Positions 8,938 to 17,312 are shown, numbered from the stretch's first letter. The stretch is DNA of 64,000 nucleotides from Rhizobium sp. (GCA_003527225.1 DPXQ01000114.1:62001-126000), one strand, 5' to 3'. Notes: generated from the sequence alone by a model not told the origin. Numbers and translations: made by a program.

Positions 8938-9185
8938 AGCTCGACGTCCCGCGAAGCCGACCGATTGCGCTCGATCTCTATGCCGCCGGGAAAACGCAGC
9001 AGGTAGTCGGCAAAGCTCGGCCTCTTCTTCTTGAGCGCTTTCTTGGCCGCTTCGGCCGCCTCGACGGAAACGAGAACCGCGGCCGGCTTGCCATGGCGGG
9101 TGATCGTGATGAACTCGCCTTTGACAGCTTCATCGACGAGGCTGGAGAACCCGGCTTTTGCATCTTTCAGGCTGATGGTGGACAT
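8934..9185 (-). CDS. Phd/YefM-family antitoxin
   Basis: 83 residues. The N-terminal S-L-K-D-A-K-A-G-F-S-S-L-V-D-E-A pattern and I-T-R-H-G-K-P-A-A-V-L-V are the Phd/YefM DNA-binding fold. The C-terminal basic and acidic tail should bind the toxin. First gene of the two-gene operon with the overlapping PIN toxin. Confidence 0.9.
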   Translation of the reverse strand: MSTISLKDAKAGFSSLVDEAVKGEFITITRHGKPAAVLVSVEAAEAAKKALKKKRPSFADYLLRFPGGIEIERNRSASRDVEL

Positions 9186-9359
9186 GGTGCGCCCCTAAAT
9201 AGGTCATATGTGACCATAATAGCGATCTGGCAGCCAAAATCAAGGTTGCTGGCGGATTTGCCTGCACACGAGGCCATGCCCGCGATCACCGATCCTTGTC
9301 ATCGCCTTGTCACGCGGGCATCCTATGCCCACGCATCCTCAATGCTCGAATGCCTCGCC

Positions 9360-10211
9360 ATGCCCTCCGTGAAATCCTCCGCCCCCCTCCTTCGTTTCGG
9401 CATCATCGCCGATCCGCAATACGCCCCCGCCGAACCGAACCTGACGCTTGGGCGTTACTACGCCAACAGCCTCGGCAAGCTTGGCCAGGCTGTCGAGCGG
9501 CTGAATGCGGAGGAGCTCGATTTCGTGCTGACGCTAGGCGATATCATCGACCGCGATTTCGACAGTTTCGACGATATCCTGCCTGTCTATGCCGCGCTGC
9601 GCCATGAATGCCTGTTTTTGCCCGGCAACCATGATTTCGCCGTTTCCGCCGACAAGCTGCCGGGGATCCACGAGAAACTGGCGATGCCCGCGCCCTATTA
9701 TGATTTCGTGCGCAACGGCTGGCGCATCGTTGTCATGGAGGGCAACGAGATCTCGCTCTTCGCCCCGCCGCTTGGCGACCCGCGCCGGGCGCTGGCCGCC
9801 GAACGGCTCGATGCGCTGAAACGCGCCGGCGCCGCCAACGCGCAAATCTGGAACGCCGGCGTCAGCGAGGCGCAGCTTTCCTGGCTTTCCGGGCGGCTGC
9901 AGCTTGCGGAGGCCGCGGGCGAAAGGGTGATCGTGATGGGCCATTATCCGCTCTATCCGCATAACGATCACAATCTCTGGGACGCCGAGGCCGTTGCCGG
10001 GCTCCTGTCCGGCTCGCCGGCGGTGGCCGCCTATTTCTGCGGCCACAACCACGCCGGCAATTACGGCGAGCTCGGGGGCACCCATTTCGTCAACTTCAAG
10101 GGCATGGTCGATACCGAGCGGGAAAACGCCTTCGCCATGGTCGAGGTCCATGTCGACCGGCTGGAGATCGTCGGCTTCGGCCGCGAACCGAGCCGCACGC
10201 TTCCGATCTAG
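9360..10211 (+). CDS. Metallophosphoesterase, ADPRibase-Mn-like
   Basis: 283 residues from ATG 9360; the upstream open frame is longer but lacks conserved sequence. The calcineurin-like motifs appear in order: F-G-I-I-A-D-P-Q-Y (D-x-H variant with Gln), G-D-I-I-D-R-D, G-N-H-D, G-H-Y-P-L and G-H-N-H-A-G. The D-P-Q-Y variant is seen in manganese-dependent ADP-ribose/CDP-alcohol diphosphatases, so hydrolysis of ADP-ribose or CDP-alcohols is likely. It is convergent with the next gene and overlaps it by four bases at the stops. Confidence 0.8.
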   Translation: MPSVKSSAPLLRFGIIADPQYAPAEPNLTLGRYYANSLGKLGQAVERLNAEELDFVLTLGDIIDRDFDSFDDILPVYAALRHECLFLPGNHDFAVSADKLPGIHEKLAMPAPYYDFVRNGWRIVVMEGNEISLFAPPLGDPRRALAAERLDALKRAGAANAQIWNAGVSEAQLSWLSGRLQLAEAAGERVIVMGHYPLYPHNDHNLWDAEAVAGLLSGSPAVAAYFCGHNHAGNYGELGGTHFVNFKGMVDTERENAFAMVEVHVDRLEIVGFGREPSRTLPI

Positions 10212-10912
10212 TCGCCCGCCGGCGCGCCGCCGCTGGCGGACCAGCCGCCGATCCAGAGGCTTCTCAATCCGTCGCCTTCGCCCTTGAAGAAGGCGTCGAG
10301 GGCCTCGCAATGCTCCACGCGGTCGGCGCGGAAGTTGCGCAGCGCCTGGCGCAATTCGCACCAGGCGACGATATTGGCGGTCTGCGAATAATAGATCAGC
10401 GCGATCGGCCGGATGGTCCGTTCCGTGGCCCGGCCGAGTTCATCGCGATAGTCGATCTCCAACTTGCGCTCGTCTCGGATCGCGCGCCGCACCAGCGCCA
10501 GATCGATCCCTTCGGGCGAAGGGGCGGGGCTTCCCCACACATGCAGTGCATTCGTCGAAAGCGCCTGGCGCAGAGGTTGCGGTAGCGCGCCGGCGATTTT
10601 CTGGCTGATGCGCTTTGCCGCCTGTTTCAGTTCCCCGTCGCCGGTCCGCTCGAGCAGCGCCAGCGCCAGCACCATCGCCTCCGTTTCCTCGATGGTGAAC
10701 ATCAGCGGCGGCAGGTCGAATCCGGGCCTGAGGATATAGCCGAGCCCACGTTCACCCTCGATCGGCACCCGCATCGCCTGGAGTTCGGCGATATCGCGGT
10801 AGATCGACCTTTCGGTCACTTCCAACGCCTCGGCCATGGTCCTGGCCGTCACCGCCCGCCGCGCGACGCGCAGGATCTGGATGATCTCGAAGAGACGCGA
10901 TGCCTTGCGCAT
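10208..10912 (-). CDS. YafY-type transcriptional regulator (HTH + WYL domain)
   Basis: 234 residues. An N-terminal winged HTH (about 5-60, V-T-E-R-S-I-Y-R-D-I-A-E-L) and a WYL region in the C-terminal half (I-D-Y-R-D-E-x-G and the later I-V-A-W-C-E-L-R) match YafY/DeoR-like regulators that sense small ligands. It is divergent from the LysE exporter gene across 130 nt and is the obvious candidate to control it. Confidence 0.85.
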   Translation of the reverse strand: MRKASRLFEIIQILRVARRAVTARTMAEALEVTERSIYRDIAELQAMRVPIEGERGLGYILRPGFDLPPLMFTIEETEAMVLALALLERTGDGELKQAAKRISQKIAGALPQPLRQALSTNALHVWGSPAPSPEGIDLALVRRAIRDERKLEIDYRDELGRATERTIRPIALIYYSQTANIVAWCELRQALRNFRADRVEHCEALDAFFKGEGDGLRSLWIGGWSASGGAPAGD

Positions 10913-11042
10913 AAATTTGGCCTTCCTCTCGTCTCTCCTGACAGAACGCTGTCAGTTGGCGGTCGCTAGTTTGCTTGGCAACAGACTGAATTGGCGCCTG
11001 AAAACAATAGCGGCGCCTTCGGCTCACACCAAGGATACTGAC

Positions 11043-11672
11043 ATGACTTACAGTGAAAATCTCTGGCTTTTCTTCGTTCTGATACTCGGCATCATCATCG
11101 TGCCGGGCATGGACATGATCTATGTTCTGGCAAGCGCGTTGTCAGGTGGCCGGCGCTCAGGACTGACAGCAACCGGGGGCATGATGACCGGCGGGGCGGT
11201 GCATACGCTTTACGGCACGCTCGGCACCGGGTTCCTCGTCGCCTTCGCGCCGCGCTTCTTCGTGCCGGTTCTGGTCGCCGGCGCCGCCTATATGGTCTGG
11301 ATCGGCCTGTCGCTGGTTCGAAGCTCGATCAGCGTTTCATCAGTCGAGGCCGGCAGGTTGCGCAGCGGATGGACCACCTTCCGCCAGGCGGTGGCGACCT
11401 GCCTGATGAACCCCAAGGCCTATATCTTCGTCATCGCCGTCTATCCGCAATTTCTCAAACCCGAATACGGGCCGATCTGGATGCAGGGCATCGTCATGGG
11501 ACTGATGACCGTGGCCGCGCAGGGCGCAGTTTACGGCGCGGTGGCGCTGGCGGGAGATCGCGCCCGCCAGACCCTTGTCGGCAATCCGGCCGTCACTGCC
11601 TGGATCGGCCGGGGCGCGGGAATGCTGCTGATCGCGGCTGCCGCTTTCACCCTGTGGGAGGGCATTCGCTGA
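11043..11672 (+). CDS. LysE/RhtB family amino acid exporter
   Basis: 209 residues, about six transmembrane segments. The N-terminal pattern with P-G-M-D-M-I-Y-V and G-G-x-R-x-G-L-x-A-x-G-G-M-M-T-G is diagnostic of LysE translocators, as is the mid-protein N-P-K-A-Y-I-F. ATG 11043 is the start. It exports amino acids or derivatives across the inner membrane; the exact substrate is unknown. Divergent from the YafY-type regulator. Confidence 0.88.
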   Translation: MTYSENLWLFFVLILGIIIVPGMDMIYVLASALSGGRRSGLTATGGMMTGGAVHTLYGTLGTGFLVAFAPRFFVPVLVAGAAYMVWIGLSLVRSSISVSSVEAGRLRSGWTTFRQAVATCLMNPKAYIFVIAVYPQFLKPEYGPIWMQGIVMGLMTVAAQGAVYGAVALAGDRARQTLVGNPAVTAWIGRGAGMLLIAAAAFTLWEGIR

Positions 11673-11726
11673 GGCTTCGGCGCCGGCTCCGTTCGACCCT
11701 TGTGCCATGCCTTTTGACGGGATTAG

Positions 11727-11740
11727 GTGATGACTATCAA
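11727..11740. promoter_or_regulatory. Possible FNR/NNR-type site upstream of cytochrome c'
   Basis: GTGAT-GACT-ATCAA differs from the FNR/FixK consensus TTGAT-N4-ATCAA at one base and lies 128 bases before the cytochrome c' start. Suggestive only. Confidence 0.35.
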
Positions 11741-11867
11741 TCCGTTGGTCCGGATCGACGACTTCACCTTATTGTGACTTCATTCCTGACATCCTATGCG
11801 GCAATCATGCGCCGTTGCGCCTGAGAAACGCCGGCGCCGTCCGGCTCACCAAATATGGAGTGTTACG

Positions 11868-12311
11868 ATGAAGCTGAAACTTGTCATGGCTGCGGCCGTA
11901 GCCGCCGGTCTTGGAATGGGCACGGCTTTCGCCGCTGGCGAGCCACAGGTCGTGCGTCAGGAAATGATGGAGAAGGTGGGCAATGCCATGGGGGCCATCG
12001 GCGCTATCGTAAAGGGCGAAAAGCCGTTCGACGCCGAAGTGGTGAAGGCTTCCCTGACGACCATGGCCGAAGTTTCGAAGACCTTCCCCGACTATTTCCC
12101 GGCGGGCTCGGAAACCGGTTTCAAGAGCGAGGCGAGCCCGAAGATCTGGGACGACATGGCGGGTTTCAAGGCCAAGGCCGAGGAGCTTACGAAGGTGGCG
12201 GAAGCCCAGCTTGGCGCCTTGCCTACCGATCAGGCGTCCACTGGCGCGACAATGAAAGCGGTCGGCGCGGCTTGCAGCGCCTGTCATGAGACATTCCGCC
12301 TGAAGAAATAA
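11868..12311 (+). CDS. Cytochrome c' (periplasmic, class II)
   Basis: 147 residues with an N-terminal Sec signal (ending A-F-A-A-G at about 22-24) and a single C-terminal heme-binding C-S-A-C-H (136-140), the class II cytochrome c layout of a four-helix bundle. F-P-x-G-S-E and W-D-D-M-A-G-F match cytochrome c'. Family members bind NO and may protect against nitrosative stress or carry electrons. GGAG is seven bases before ATG 11868. A diheme cytochrome c gene follows after 101 nt. Confidence 0.9.
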   Translation: MKLKLVMAAAVAAGLGMGTAFAAGEPQVVRQEMMEKVGNAMGAIGAIVKGEKPFDAEVVKASLTTMAEVSKTFPDYFPAGSETGFKSEASPKIWDDMAGFKAKAEELTKVAEAQLGALPTDQASTGATMKAVGAACSACHETFRLKK

Positions 12312-12412
12312 GGCTTGGTGAAGATCTGCCGGCGCGCGTCTCTGTCTCTTGAAGGGACTGAGGAAGTGCGCCGGCCGCTTCGGCTTCTATCAGGCGGCGA
12401 TCGGAGGATACC

Positions 12413-13330
12413 ATGGCATCGAAATGGCTGAAGGGGCTCGGCGCGGTCGTCGCCTTGGGCATTGTCGGCGGCGTGGGCTTTCTTGTCGTGACGGCGCCGG
12501 ATCCGCAACCTGATGATGTTTGGGCCGGCCTCGGCGCGCCCGATATCGCAAACGGCCACCGTATCTTCTCGGCGGGCGGCTGCGCCAGTTGCCATGCCCC
12601 GGCGGGTGCGCAAGGAGAAGCACGGCTTGTCCTGTCCGGCGGCGCACCGCTGAAAAGTCCGTTCGGCATCTTCCATGCGCCCAATATTTCGAGCGACGGG
12701 ACGGCAGGCATCGGCGGCTGGACGCTTGCCCAGTTCGGCAATGCCATGACCCGCGGCGTCGGCCGCGACGGCGAGCATCTTTATCCGTCCTTCCCCTATG
12801 GTTCCTATGCCCGCATGACGCCGAAGGATGTCAACGATCTCTTCGGATTCATGAAGACGCTGCCGGCGAGCGACAAGGTCGCGCCGGATCATGAACTGCC
12901 GTTCCCCTTCAATATCCGGCTGGCGCTCGGCGGCTGGAAATTCCTCTATTTCGACGACACGCCACGCGTCGAGCTTGCCGGCGCCGACGACAAGGTCAAG
13001 CGCGGCCAGTATCTCGCCGAAGGTCCCGGCCATTGCGGCGAATGCCATACACCGCGCAATGCCCTGGGCGGTTTCCAGAGCGGCAAATGGCTCTCCGGCG
13101 GGCCGAACCCGGAAGGGGAGGGCACGATCCCCAACATCACTCCGGGCTCGAAAACGATGGGCTCCTGGTCGGAAACCGACATCGCCTACTATCTCGAAAG
13201 CGGCTTCACGCCCGATTTCGACAGCGTCGGCGGCCCCATGGTCGAGGTCCAGAAGAACATGGCCGAACTGCCGCCCGAAGACCGCGAGGCGATAGCCGCC
13301 TATCTCAAGGCCGTGCCGGCGGTTCAGTGA
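12413..13330 (+). CDS. Diheme cytochrome c, membrane-anchored
   Basis: 305 residues with an N-terminal hydrophobic helix (about 8-26) and two heme motifs, C-A-S-C-H (57-61) and C-G-E-C-H (208-212), each in its own cytochrome c domain with a candidate distal Met. This resembles the cytochrome subunits that accept electrons from periplasmic dehydrogenases and are often found next to cytochrome c'. Same direction as the upstream cytochrome c' gene, so probably one unit. Confidence 0.88.
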   Translation: MASKWLKGLGAVVALGIVGGVGFLVVTAPDPQPDDVWAGLGAPDIANGHRIFSAGGCASCHAPAGAQGEARLVLSGGAPLKSPFGIFHAPNISSDGTAGIGGWTLAQFGNAMTRGVGRDGEHLYPSFPYGSYARMTPKDVNDLFGFMKTLPASDKVAPDHELPFPFNIRLALGGWKFLYFDDTPRVELAGADDKVKRGQYLAEGPGHCGECHTPRNALGGFQSGKWLSGGPNPEGEGTIPNITPGSKTMGSWSETDIAYYLESGFTPDFDSVGGPMVEVQKNMAELPPEDREAIAAYLKAVPAVQ

Positions 13331-13365
13331 TTGCAAAAGTTGCTAGCATGATCTAAATCTTGGCG

Positions 13366-13620
13366 ATGAACAATCGGCAGAGGAAGACACTGCTTGCGAT
13401 TTTCGCCGATCCGGTTTCGGGCTCCATTGCCTGGGCGGACGTTGAAAGCCTGCTGATTGCCGTGGGTTGTGTCGTGATCGAGGGCAATGGTTCCCGCGTT
13501 CGTTTCGAGAAGGACGGACGGCTGGCTTTCTTCCATCGCCCACACCCGGAAAAGGAAGCGAAGCGCTACCAGATACGCGATGCGCGCCGCTTCCTCGAAG
13601 AACTGGGAGTAAAACCATGA
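13366..13620 (+). CDS. hicA: HicA-type toxin
   Basis: About 84 residues from ATG 13366; a TTG two codons earlier is possible. It has the short dsRBD-like HicA pattern with G-S-R-V-R-F and the catalytic His region F-F-H-R-P-H-P. The next gene overlaps the stop by ATGA. HicA toxins cleave mRNA independently of ribosomes. Confidence 0.88.
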   Translation: MNNRQRKTLLAIFADPVSGSIAWADVESLLIAVGCVVIEGNGSRVRFEKDGRLAFFHRPHPEKEAKRYQIRDARRFLEELGVKP

Positions 13621-13955
13621 ATGTGATGTCCTACAAGGGTTTTTCGGCCCGGATCGAATTCGATGCCGAGGATGAAATCTTCTTCGGTAACATCGCGGGC
13701 ATTGCCGATGTCGTCGGATTTCACGGCGAGACCGTTGATGAACTCAAGCAGGCTTTCCACGAGGCGGTGGACGACTATGTCGAGACATGCCGCAAACTTG
13801 GGCGTGAGTTGCAAAAGTCCTATTCCGGCAAGATGATGTTCCGCGTTGACCCGGATGTACATGCCCGCGCCGCAAAGGCGGCCGAACTCTCTGGCAAGAG
13901 CCTCAACCAGTGGGCCGAGGAAGTGCTCGCCAAGGCAGCCGAGAAAACGGCGTAG
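13617..13955 (+). CDS. hicB: HicB-type antitoxin
   Basis: 112 residues. The N-terminal partial RNase H-like fold (Y-K-G-F-S-A-R-I-E-F-D with I-x-D-V-V-G-F-H-G) and C-terminal ribbon-helix-helix region (V-D-P-D-V-H-A-R-A-A-K-A-A-E-L-S-G-K-S-L-N-Q-W) match HicB. ATG 13617 overlaps the hicA stop by four bases. It should neutralise HicA and autoregulate. Confidence 0.9.
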   Translation: MNVMSYKGFSARIEFDAEDEIFFGNIAGIADVVGFHGETVDELKQAFHEAVDDYVETCRKLGRELQKSYSGKMMFRVDPDVHARAAKAAELSGKSLNQWAEEVLAKAAEKTA

Positions 13956-14044
13956 ATCGCCAATTTGCCTCAGTGCTTCCCACCCTCCAGCGTCGCGTAA
14001 GACTGCCGGTGCAGGTTGGTGCCCTGACAGCATGCGGAGACGGA

Positions 14045-14275
14045 ATGGGAATGAGTATCGAACGCCGGCGAATGGAAAGCGCGCTCCGCTCGCTGCTCGA
14101 CAGCTATCCGGATCCTGCCCTGCACCGCTGGGTGGACCAGACCGTTCAGGCCTTCGAACGGAGGCTTTCCAACATCGTCGACCCGCGCGAGCGCGATCAT
14201 GCCCATCAGGCCGCGCTGATCCTGATCAAGACGACCCTGCAGAACTGGTCGGAAAACCCGCCCGTCCGCCATTGA
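14045..14275 (+). CDS. Small hypothetical protein
   Basis: 76 residues from ATG 14045 (GGAGA four bases upstream); ATG 14051 is an alternative. It is predicted helical, rich in Arg, Ala and Leu, without membrane segment, signal or recognised motif. Codon use is like its neighbours. Function unknown; I cannot exclude a non-gene, but the ribosome-binding site and helical composition favour a real one. Confidence 0.5.
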   Translation: MGMSIERRRMESALRSLLDSYPDPALHRWVDQTVQAFERRLSNIVDPRERDHAHQAALILIKTTLQNWSENPPVRH

Positions 14276-14309
14276 GGCGACGAATGCCCGGCCTTGGGCA
14301 TCGGCGTCT

Positions 14310-14876
14310 TTATCTGTGTTCGGCGGCAAAAGCCGAGAGTTCCGCTTCAGCCTCCGGCGTCCACAGATCGAGTGCCTTCAGGACGTCGACGGCAAAGGTG
14401 TTGGGCGCCGATCCGGGGGCCGTGACGATGCCCTTGTCGGAGACTGCCTGCGGCTGGTCGCGATAGTGTTCGGTGCCGTGATAGCCCGGATATTTCTGAT
14501 GCGAGGCAAGCGAATTGCCGGTATGGGCGACATCGTTCAGAACACCGGTGGCCGCGAGCGCGCTCGCCGCGGCGCAGATGCCGCCGAGGACCTTGCCCTC
14601 AGCACGGAAGGCCTTTGCCAGCTCGGTGAAATCGAAGGCATGTCCCTTTTCCCAGGCATAGCCGCCGGGGATCACCAGTGCATCGAAGCGGGCCGGATCG
14701 ATCGCGGCAAAGCTCAGGTCCGGTGTCACTTTCAGGCCGCCCATCGAAGTGACTGGCTTGCCATCCGGAGAGGCGGTCAGGACCTCGCAGCCGAGATAGT
14801 ATCGTGCGGCCGCCATCAGGAGCGCGGGCTCCCAATCGGCGAAATCGGCTTGCAGGGCGACAGCGATGCGGGCCAT
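14310..14876 (-). CDS. DJ-1/PfpI family protein (type 1 glutamine amidotransferase-like)
   Basis: 188 residues. The nucleophile elbow G-G-I-C-A-A-A (about 98-104) and the upstream V-I-P-G-G-Y-A-W match DJ-1/PfpI proteins; an acidic residue near 16 (D-W-E) may be the Glu that tunes the cysteine. Members act as glyoxalases, chaperones or proteases. It may be co-transcribed with the upstream GNAT gene (45 nt). Confidence 0.85.
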   Translation of the reverse strand: MARIAVALQADFADWEPALLMAAARYYLGCEVLTASPDGKPVTSMGGLKVTPDLSFAAIDPARFDALVIPGGYAWEKGHAFDFTELAKAFRAEGKVLGGICAAASALAATGVLNDVAHTGNSLASHQKYPGYHGTEHYRDQPQAVSDKGIVTAPGSAPNTFAVDVLKALDLWTPEAEAELSAFAAEHR

Positions 14877-14921
14877 GGGCTCTTCCTCCTTGGAAACAAT
14901 GCTGGTTGCGTGAACCGGTGT

Positions 14922-15410
14922 TCAGGACAGCGCTTGCATGAAGCGCATGCCGGTGACCGGGCGCGGGATGAAGTCGAGGTTTTCGTAGAACCGGTGGGCG
15001 GCGAAATTGCCGGTCGCGGCGCTGACCGAAAGGTAATCACAGCCTGCGGTTTTGGCAATCTCGCGGGCGCGCGCGACGAGATTGTGGCCGATGCCGTTGC
15101 CGCGCTGGCCGTCGCGCACGAAGAGGTGGTGCAGGTCCATGCCGCGCTTGCCGTGCTCGGCCCTGTAGAGAGGCACGAGGATGGCATAACCGATCAGGCC
15201 CTTGCCGCTGTCGGCGACGAGTGCGGTGATCCAGGGCATCGGCCCGAACAGGTCCCGTTCCAGTTTGTCCGGGGTCATGGCCGATGCGTCGCCGTGATGG
15301 GCGGCAAGCGCCGCGATCATTTCGTTGAGGTCCGGCAGGTCATGCGGCTTGGCGCTGCGGATGACCACGACGGGCGGTCGGGGCAGGGTGAGGTCGGTAT
15401 CTTCGGTCAT
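14922..15410 (-). CDS. GNAT family N-acetyltransferase
   Basis: 162 residues. Acetyl-CoA site Q-R-G-N-G-I-G-H (motif A, about 108-115) and the conserved D-L-H-H-L-F-V-R strand before it. The C-terminal A-A-H-R-F-Y-E-N-L-D-F is the standard motif B. Substrate unknown. Confidence 0.87.
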   Translation of the reverse strand: MTEDTDLTLPRPPVVVIRSAKPHDLPDLNEMIAALAAHHGDASAMTPDKLERDLFGPMPWITALVADSGKGLIGYAILVPLYRAEHGKRGMDLHHLFVRDGQRGNGIGHNLVARAREIAKTAGCDYLSVSAATGNFAAHRFYENLDFIPRPVTGMRFMQALS

Positions 15411-15658
15411 TTTTCGCTTCCCTTTTCGTTTGCGCCGTCAGGGGAAGCTGTTCAAACAACAAGGCCGCCTGACGGCGGCCTGTTGACATGATGATCTGTC
15501 GGGCCGCCGGTTACCGGTAGGCCCAAAAAGACGTGCAGGAGATGGGTGCGCGTGCGTCGATCATGGGCAGCTAGATGCGCCGGTTTCAATCGATTGTCAA
15601 TGGGTGTGGCGTGTCGCCCGATGATGGAGTATATTACATCAGCGTCATCGGACGGGGC

Positions 15659-15973
15659 ATGGCAAAGGCGAGATTGGTCCGAAGGGCACGATACTTTCTG
15701 CGCGACGGCATCTTCATCGAGATGCTGATCTGGCGGGTGCCGTCCGCGGTCAGGGGCAGCCGGCATTCGTTCAAGTACAGTCTGGCGCTGATCGCGGAAG
15801 GGGACTGCGTGCTGCGCTACGACAACGAGGCAGGAAAGGGCGATCACCGGCATTTCGACGGAGAGGAGACACCCTATCTCTTCACGTCGATGGATGCCCT
15901 GATTGCGGATTTTAGAGCGGACGTGAAAGGATGGCTGGATGACAACCCTGAAGGTGAAGATCGAGAGTCTTGA
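15659..15973 (+). CDS. DUF6516-like protein, probable toxin partner
   Basis: 104 residues from ATG 15659, though the ribosome-binding site is weak and an upstream start is possible. Features are R-R-A-R-Y-F-L-R-D-G-I-F-I-E-M-L-I-W-R-V-P near the N-terminus and Y-S-L-A-L-I, V-L-R-Y-D-N-E-x-G-K-G-D-H-R-H-F-D. This matches the small DUF6516 family, which is found next to HTH genes and treated as a candidate toxin. The downstream HTH gene overlaps its end by 35 bases. Confidence 0.65.
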   Translation: MAKARLVRRARYFLRDGIFIEMLIWRVPSAVRGSRHSFKYSLALIAEGDCVLRYDNEAGKGDHRHFDGEETPYLFTSMDALIADFRADVKGWLDDNPEGEDRES

Positions 15974-16301
15974 CGAAGTGATATCGCAGTTGAGTGCCGT
16001 CTTCCGCATGCCGCCGGGCGAGCACCCCGAAGAAGACATTGCGACCCTGTCCTTTCCCTCCTGGGAATTGATGCATCGCGTTCTCGCGCCCAAGCGACTG
16101 GAGATCGTACGAGTCATGGCTGGACAGGGACCCCTCAGTATCCGCGAGATCGCCCGCCGGGTCGGAAGAGATTTCAAAGGCGTGCACAGCGATGTCGATG
16201 CGCTGCTGAAGAGCGGAGTGATAGACAAGGCACCTACCGGGGGCGTCGAGTTCCCTTATGACCGCCTGCATTTCGAATTTGAGATCGAGGCCGCCGCCTG
16301 A
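15939..16301 (+). CDS. Winged-helix DNA-binding protein, probable antitoxin/regulator
   Basis: 120 residues. A C-terminal winged HTH is formed by L-S-I-R-E-I-A-R-R-V-G-R-D-F-K-G-V-H-S-D-V (about 66-86), preceded by M-H-R-V-L-A-P-K-R-L-E-I-V. The pattern matches the HVO_A0114-type DNA-binding family commonly paired with DUF6516. Overlap of 35 bases with the preceding gene implies coupled expression. Confidence 0.72.
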   Translation: MTTLKVKIESLDEVISQLSAVFRMPPGEHPEEDIATLSFPSWELMHRVLAPKRLEIVRVMAGQGPLSIREIARRVGRDFKGVHSDVDALLKSGVIDKAPTGGVEFPYDRLHFEFEIEAAA

Positions 16302-16343
16302 TTTGAAGGCTTCAGGGGGGCTCCAGTAGGCATCCGCACCCCC

Positions 16344-16802
16344 TCATCTCCTGACCGGATGGCCGGCTTTGTCGGTCAGTCGCTTTTCGAAATTCACCTT
16401 GGTGAGCAGCAGGTCCTTCTCCGTATAGTGCACCACGTCGTCGGGCGAGCGGGTGCCGACGACGAGATAGGTGGCGGGTGCATCCGAATGGTTCTCGAGC
16501 CGGTGGCCGACGGCAACCCCGGCCTTGAAGGTTGCAGCATCGCCTGGCCGTATCTCGGTCAGCCTGTCGCCCTCGTTCAGCGTCACCGTGCCCGCGACGA
16601 CGAAGATGAACTCGTCTTCCCGCTCATGCCAGTGCTTGTGCGAGGAGCGGGAGCCGGGCGGCAGGGTTTCGAGAAAGGCGCCGAACTGGGTGAGCCCGCC
16701 GGCATCGGAAAGCAGCCTTGCCGTATACGAGCCGAGCTCTGCATTGACGCCCTCGGCCTTGCCCTCTTCCAGCGTTGCGTCCTCCTGTCTGATGACCGGC
16801 AT
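16344..16802 (-). CDS. Cupin-domain protein
   Basis: 152 residues from the second of two adjacent ATG codons; GAGGAGG sits five bases upstream. The double-stranded beta-helix metal motif H-K-H-W-H-E-R-E-D-E-F-I-F-V-V-A-G (about 56-72) and the second motif G-V-A-V-G-H-R-L-E-N are clear, so a metal-binding cupin is certain. Substrate unknown. It lies ten bases downstream of the MerR gene and is probably co-transcribed with it. Confidence 0.85.
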   Translation of the reverse strand: MPVIRQEDATLEEGKAEGVNAELGSYTARLLSDAGGLTQFGAFLETLPPGSRSSHKHWHEREDEFIFVVAGTVTLNEGDRLTEIRPGDAATFKAGVAVGHRLENHSDAPATYLVVGTRSPDDVVHYTEKDLLLTKVNFEKRLTDKAGHPVRR

Positions 16803-16812
16803 CATGGCCTCC

Positions 16813-17226
16813 TCAATGTTCGTTGTCGCACAGCCCGTGGTCGGACAGCGCCCGGATGACATAGCAGTCGCCGACCGTGTGATTGCCGCAATGGGAAACG
16901 ATGCGGTCCAGCTCGTGTTCCAGCTTTTGCAGCCGGGCGATCTTCTCGCGCACCTCGACCAGCTGTTCGCGGGCGATATGGTCGGCGCGCTCGCAGGGCT
17001 TGTCGGGATGGTGGCTCAGCGCCAAGAGTTCGCGGATCGCCTCGATCGGGAAGCCGAGATCGCGGGCATGGCGGATGAAGGTCAGGCGCTCCAGTTCGGC
17101 GGGCTCGTAGCGCCGCTGATTGCCTTCCGACCTGTCCGGCGCCGCGATCAGCCCCATTTGTTCGTAATAGCGTATAGTCGGCACCTTGACGCCGGTGCGG
17201 CGGGAAAGTTCGCCGATCGAGTACAT
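16813..17226 (-). CDS. MerR-family metal regulator, CadR/PbrR-like
   Basis: 137 residues. The N-terminal HTH Y-S-I-G-E-L-S-R-R-T-G-V and Y-Y-E-Q-M-G-L-I are the MerR signature. The metal ligands expected for CadR/PbrR/ZntR regulators are present: C78 in P-C-E-R-A-D, C113 in S-H-C-G-N-H and C121 in G-D-C-Y-V-I, plus a tail C133. It is divergent from a CDF transporter, and the intergenic operator matches the CadR/PbrR box. It should activate efflux when Cd, Pb or Zn is present. Confidence 0.88.
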   Translation of the reverse strand: MYSIGELSRRTGVKVPTIRYYEQMGLIAAPDRSEGNQRRYEPAELERLTFIRHARDLGFPIEAIRELLALSHHPDKPCERADHIAREQLVEVREKIARLQKLEHELDRIVSHCGNHTVGDCYVIRALSDHGLCDNEH

Positions 17227-17242
17227 TTTCTGAAATATCCTC

Positions 17243-17273
17243 TTGAACCTCTAGTCGCTATAGAGATTAGGAA
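17243..17273 (+). promoter_or_regulatory. MerR-type promoter with CadR/PbrR-like dyad
   Basis: A -35 TTGAAC (17243-17248), a 19-bp over-long spacer and a -10-like TAGGAA (17268-17273). The spacer contains the inverted repeat CTCTAGTCGCTATAGAG (17249-17265), very close to the known PbrR/CadR operator read in reverse. This is the standard architecture for DNA-distorting MerR activators and faces the CDF gene. Confidence 0.8.
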
Positions 17274-17312
17274 GAGGGCAGCAGAAGAGCAAGACAAAAG
17301 GGAAAAGACGAA

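Noticed and set aside
15457..15485. Strong hairpin (CAACAAGGCCGCC with GGCGGCCTGTTG) considered as a terminator
   Set aside because: There is no T-run on either strand and no gene ends nearby; it may be a processing or remnant structure.
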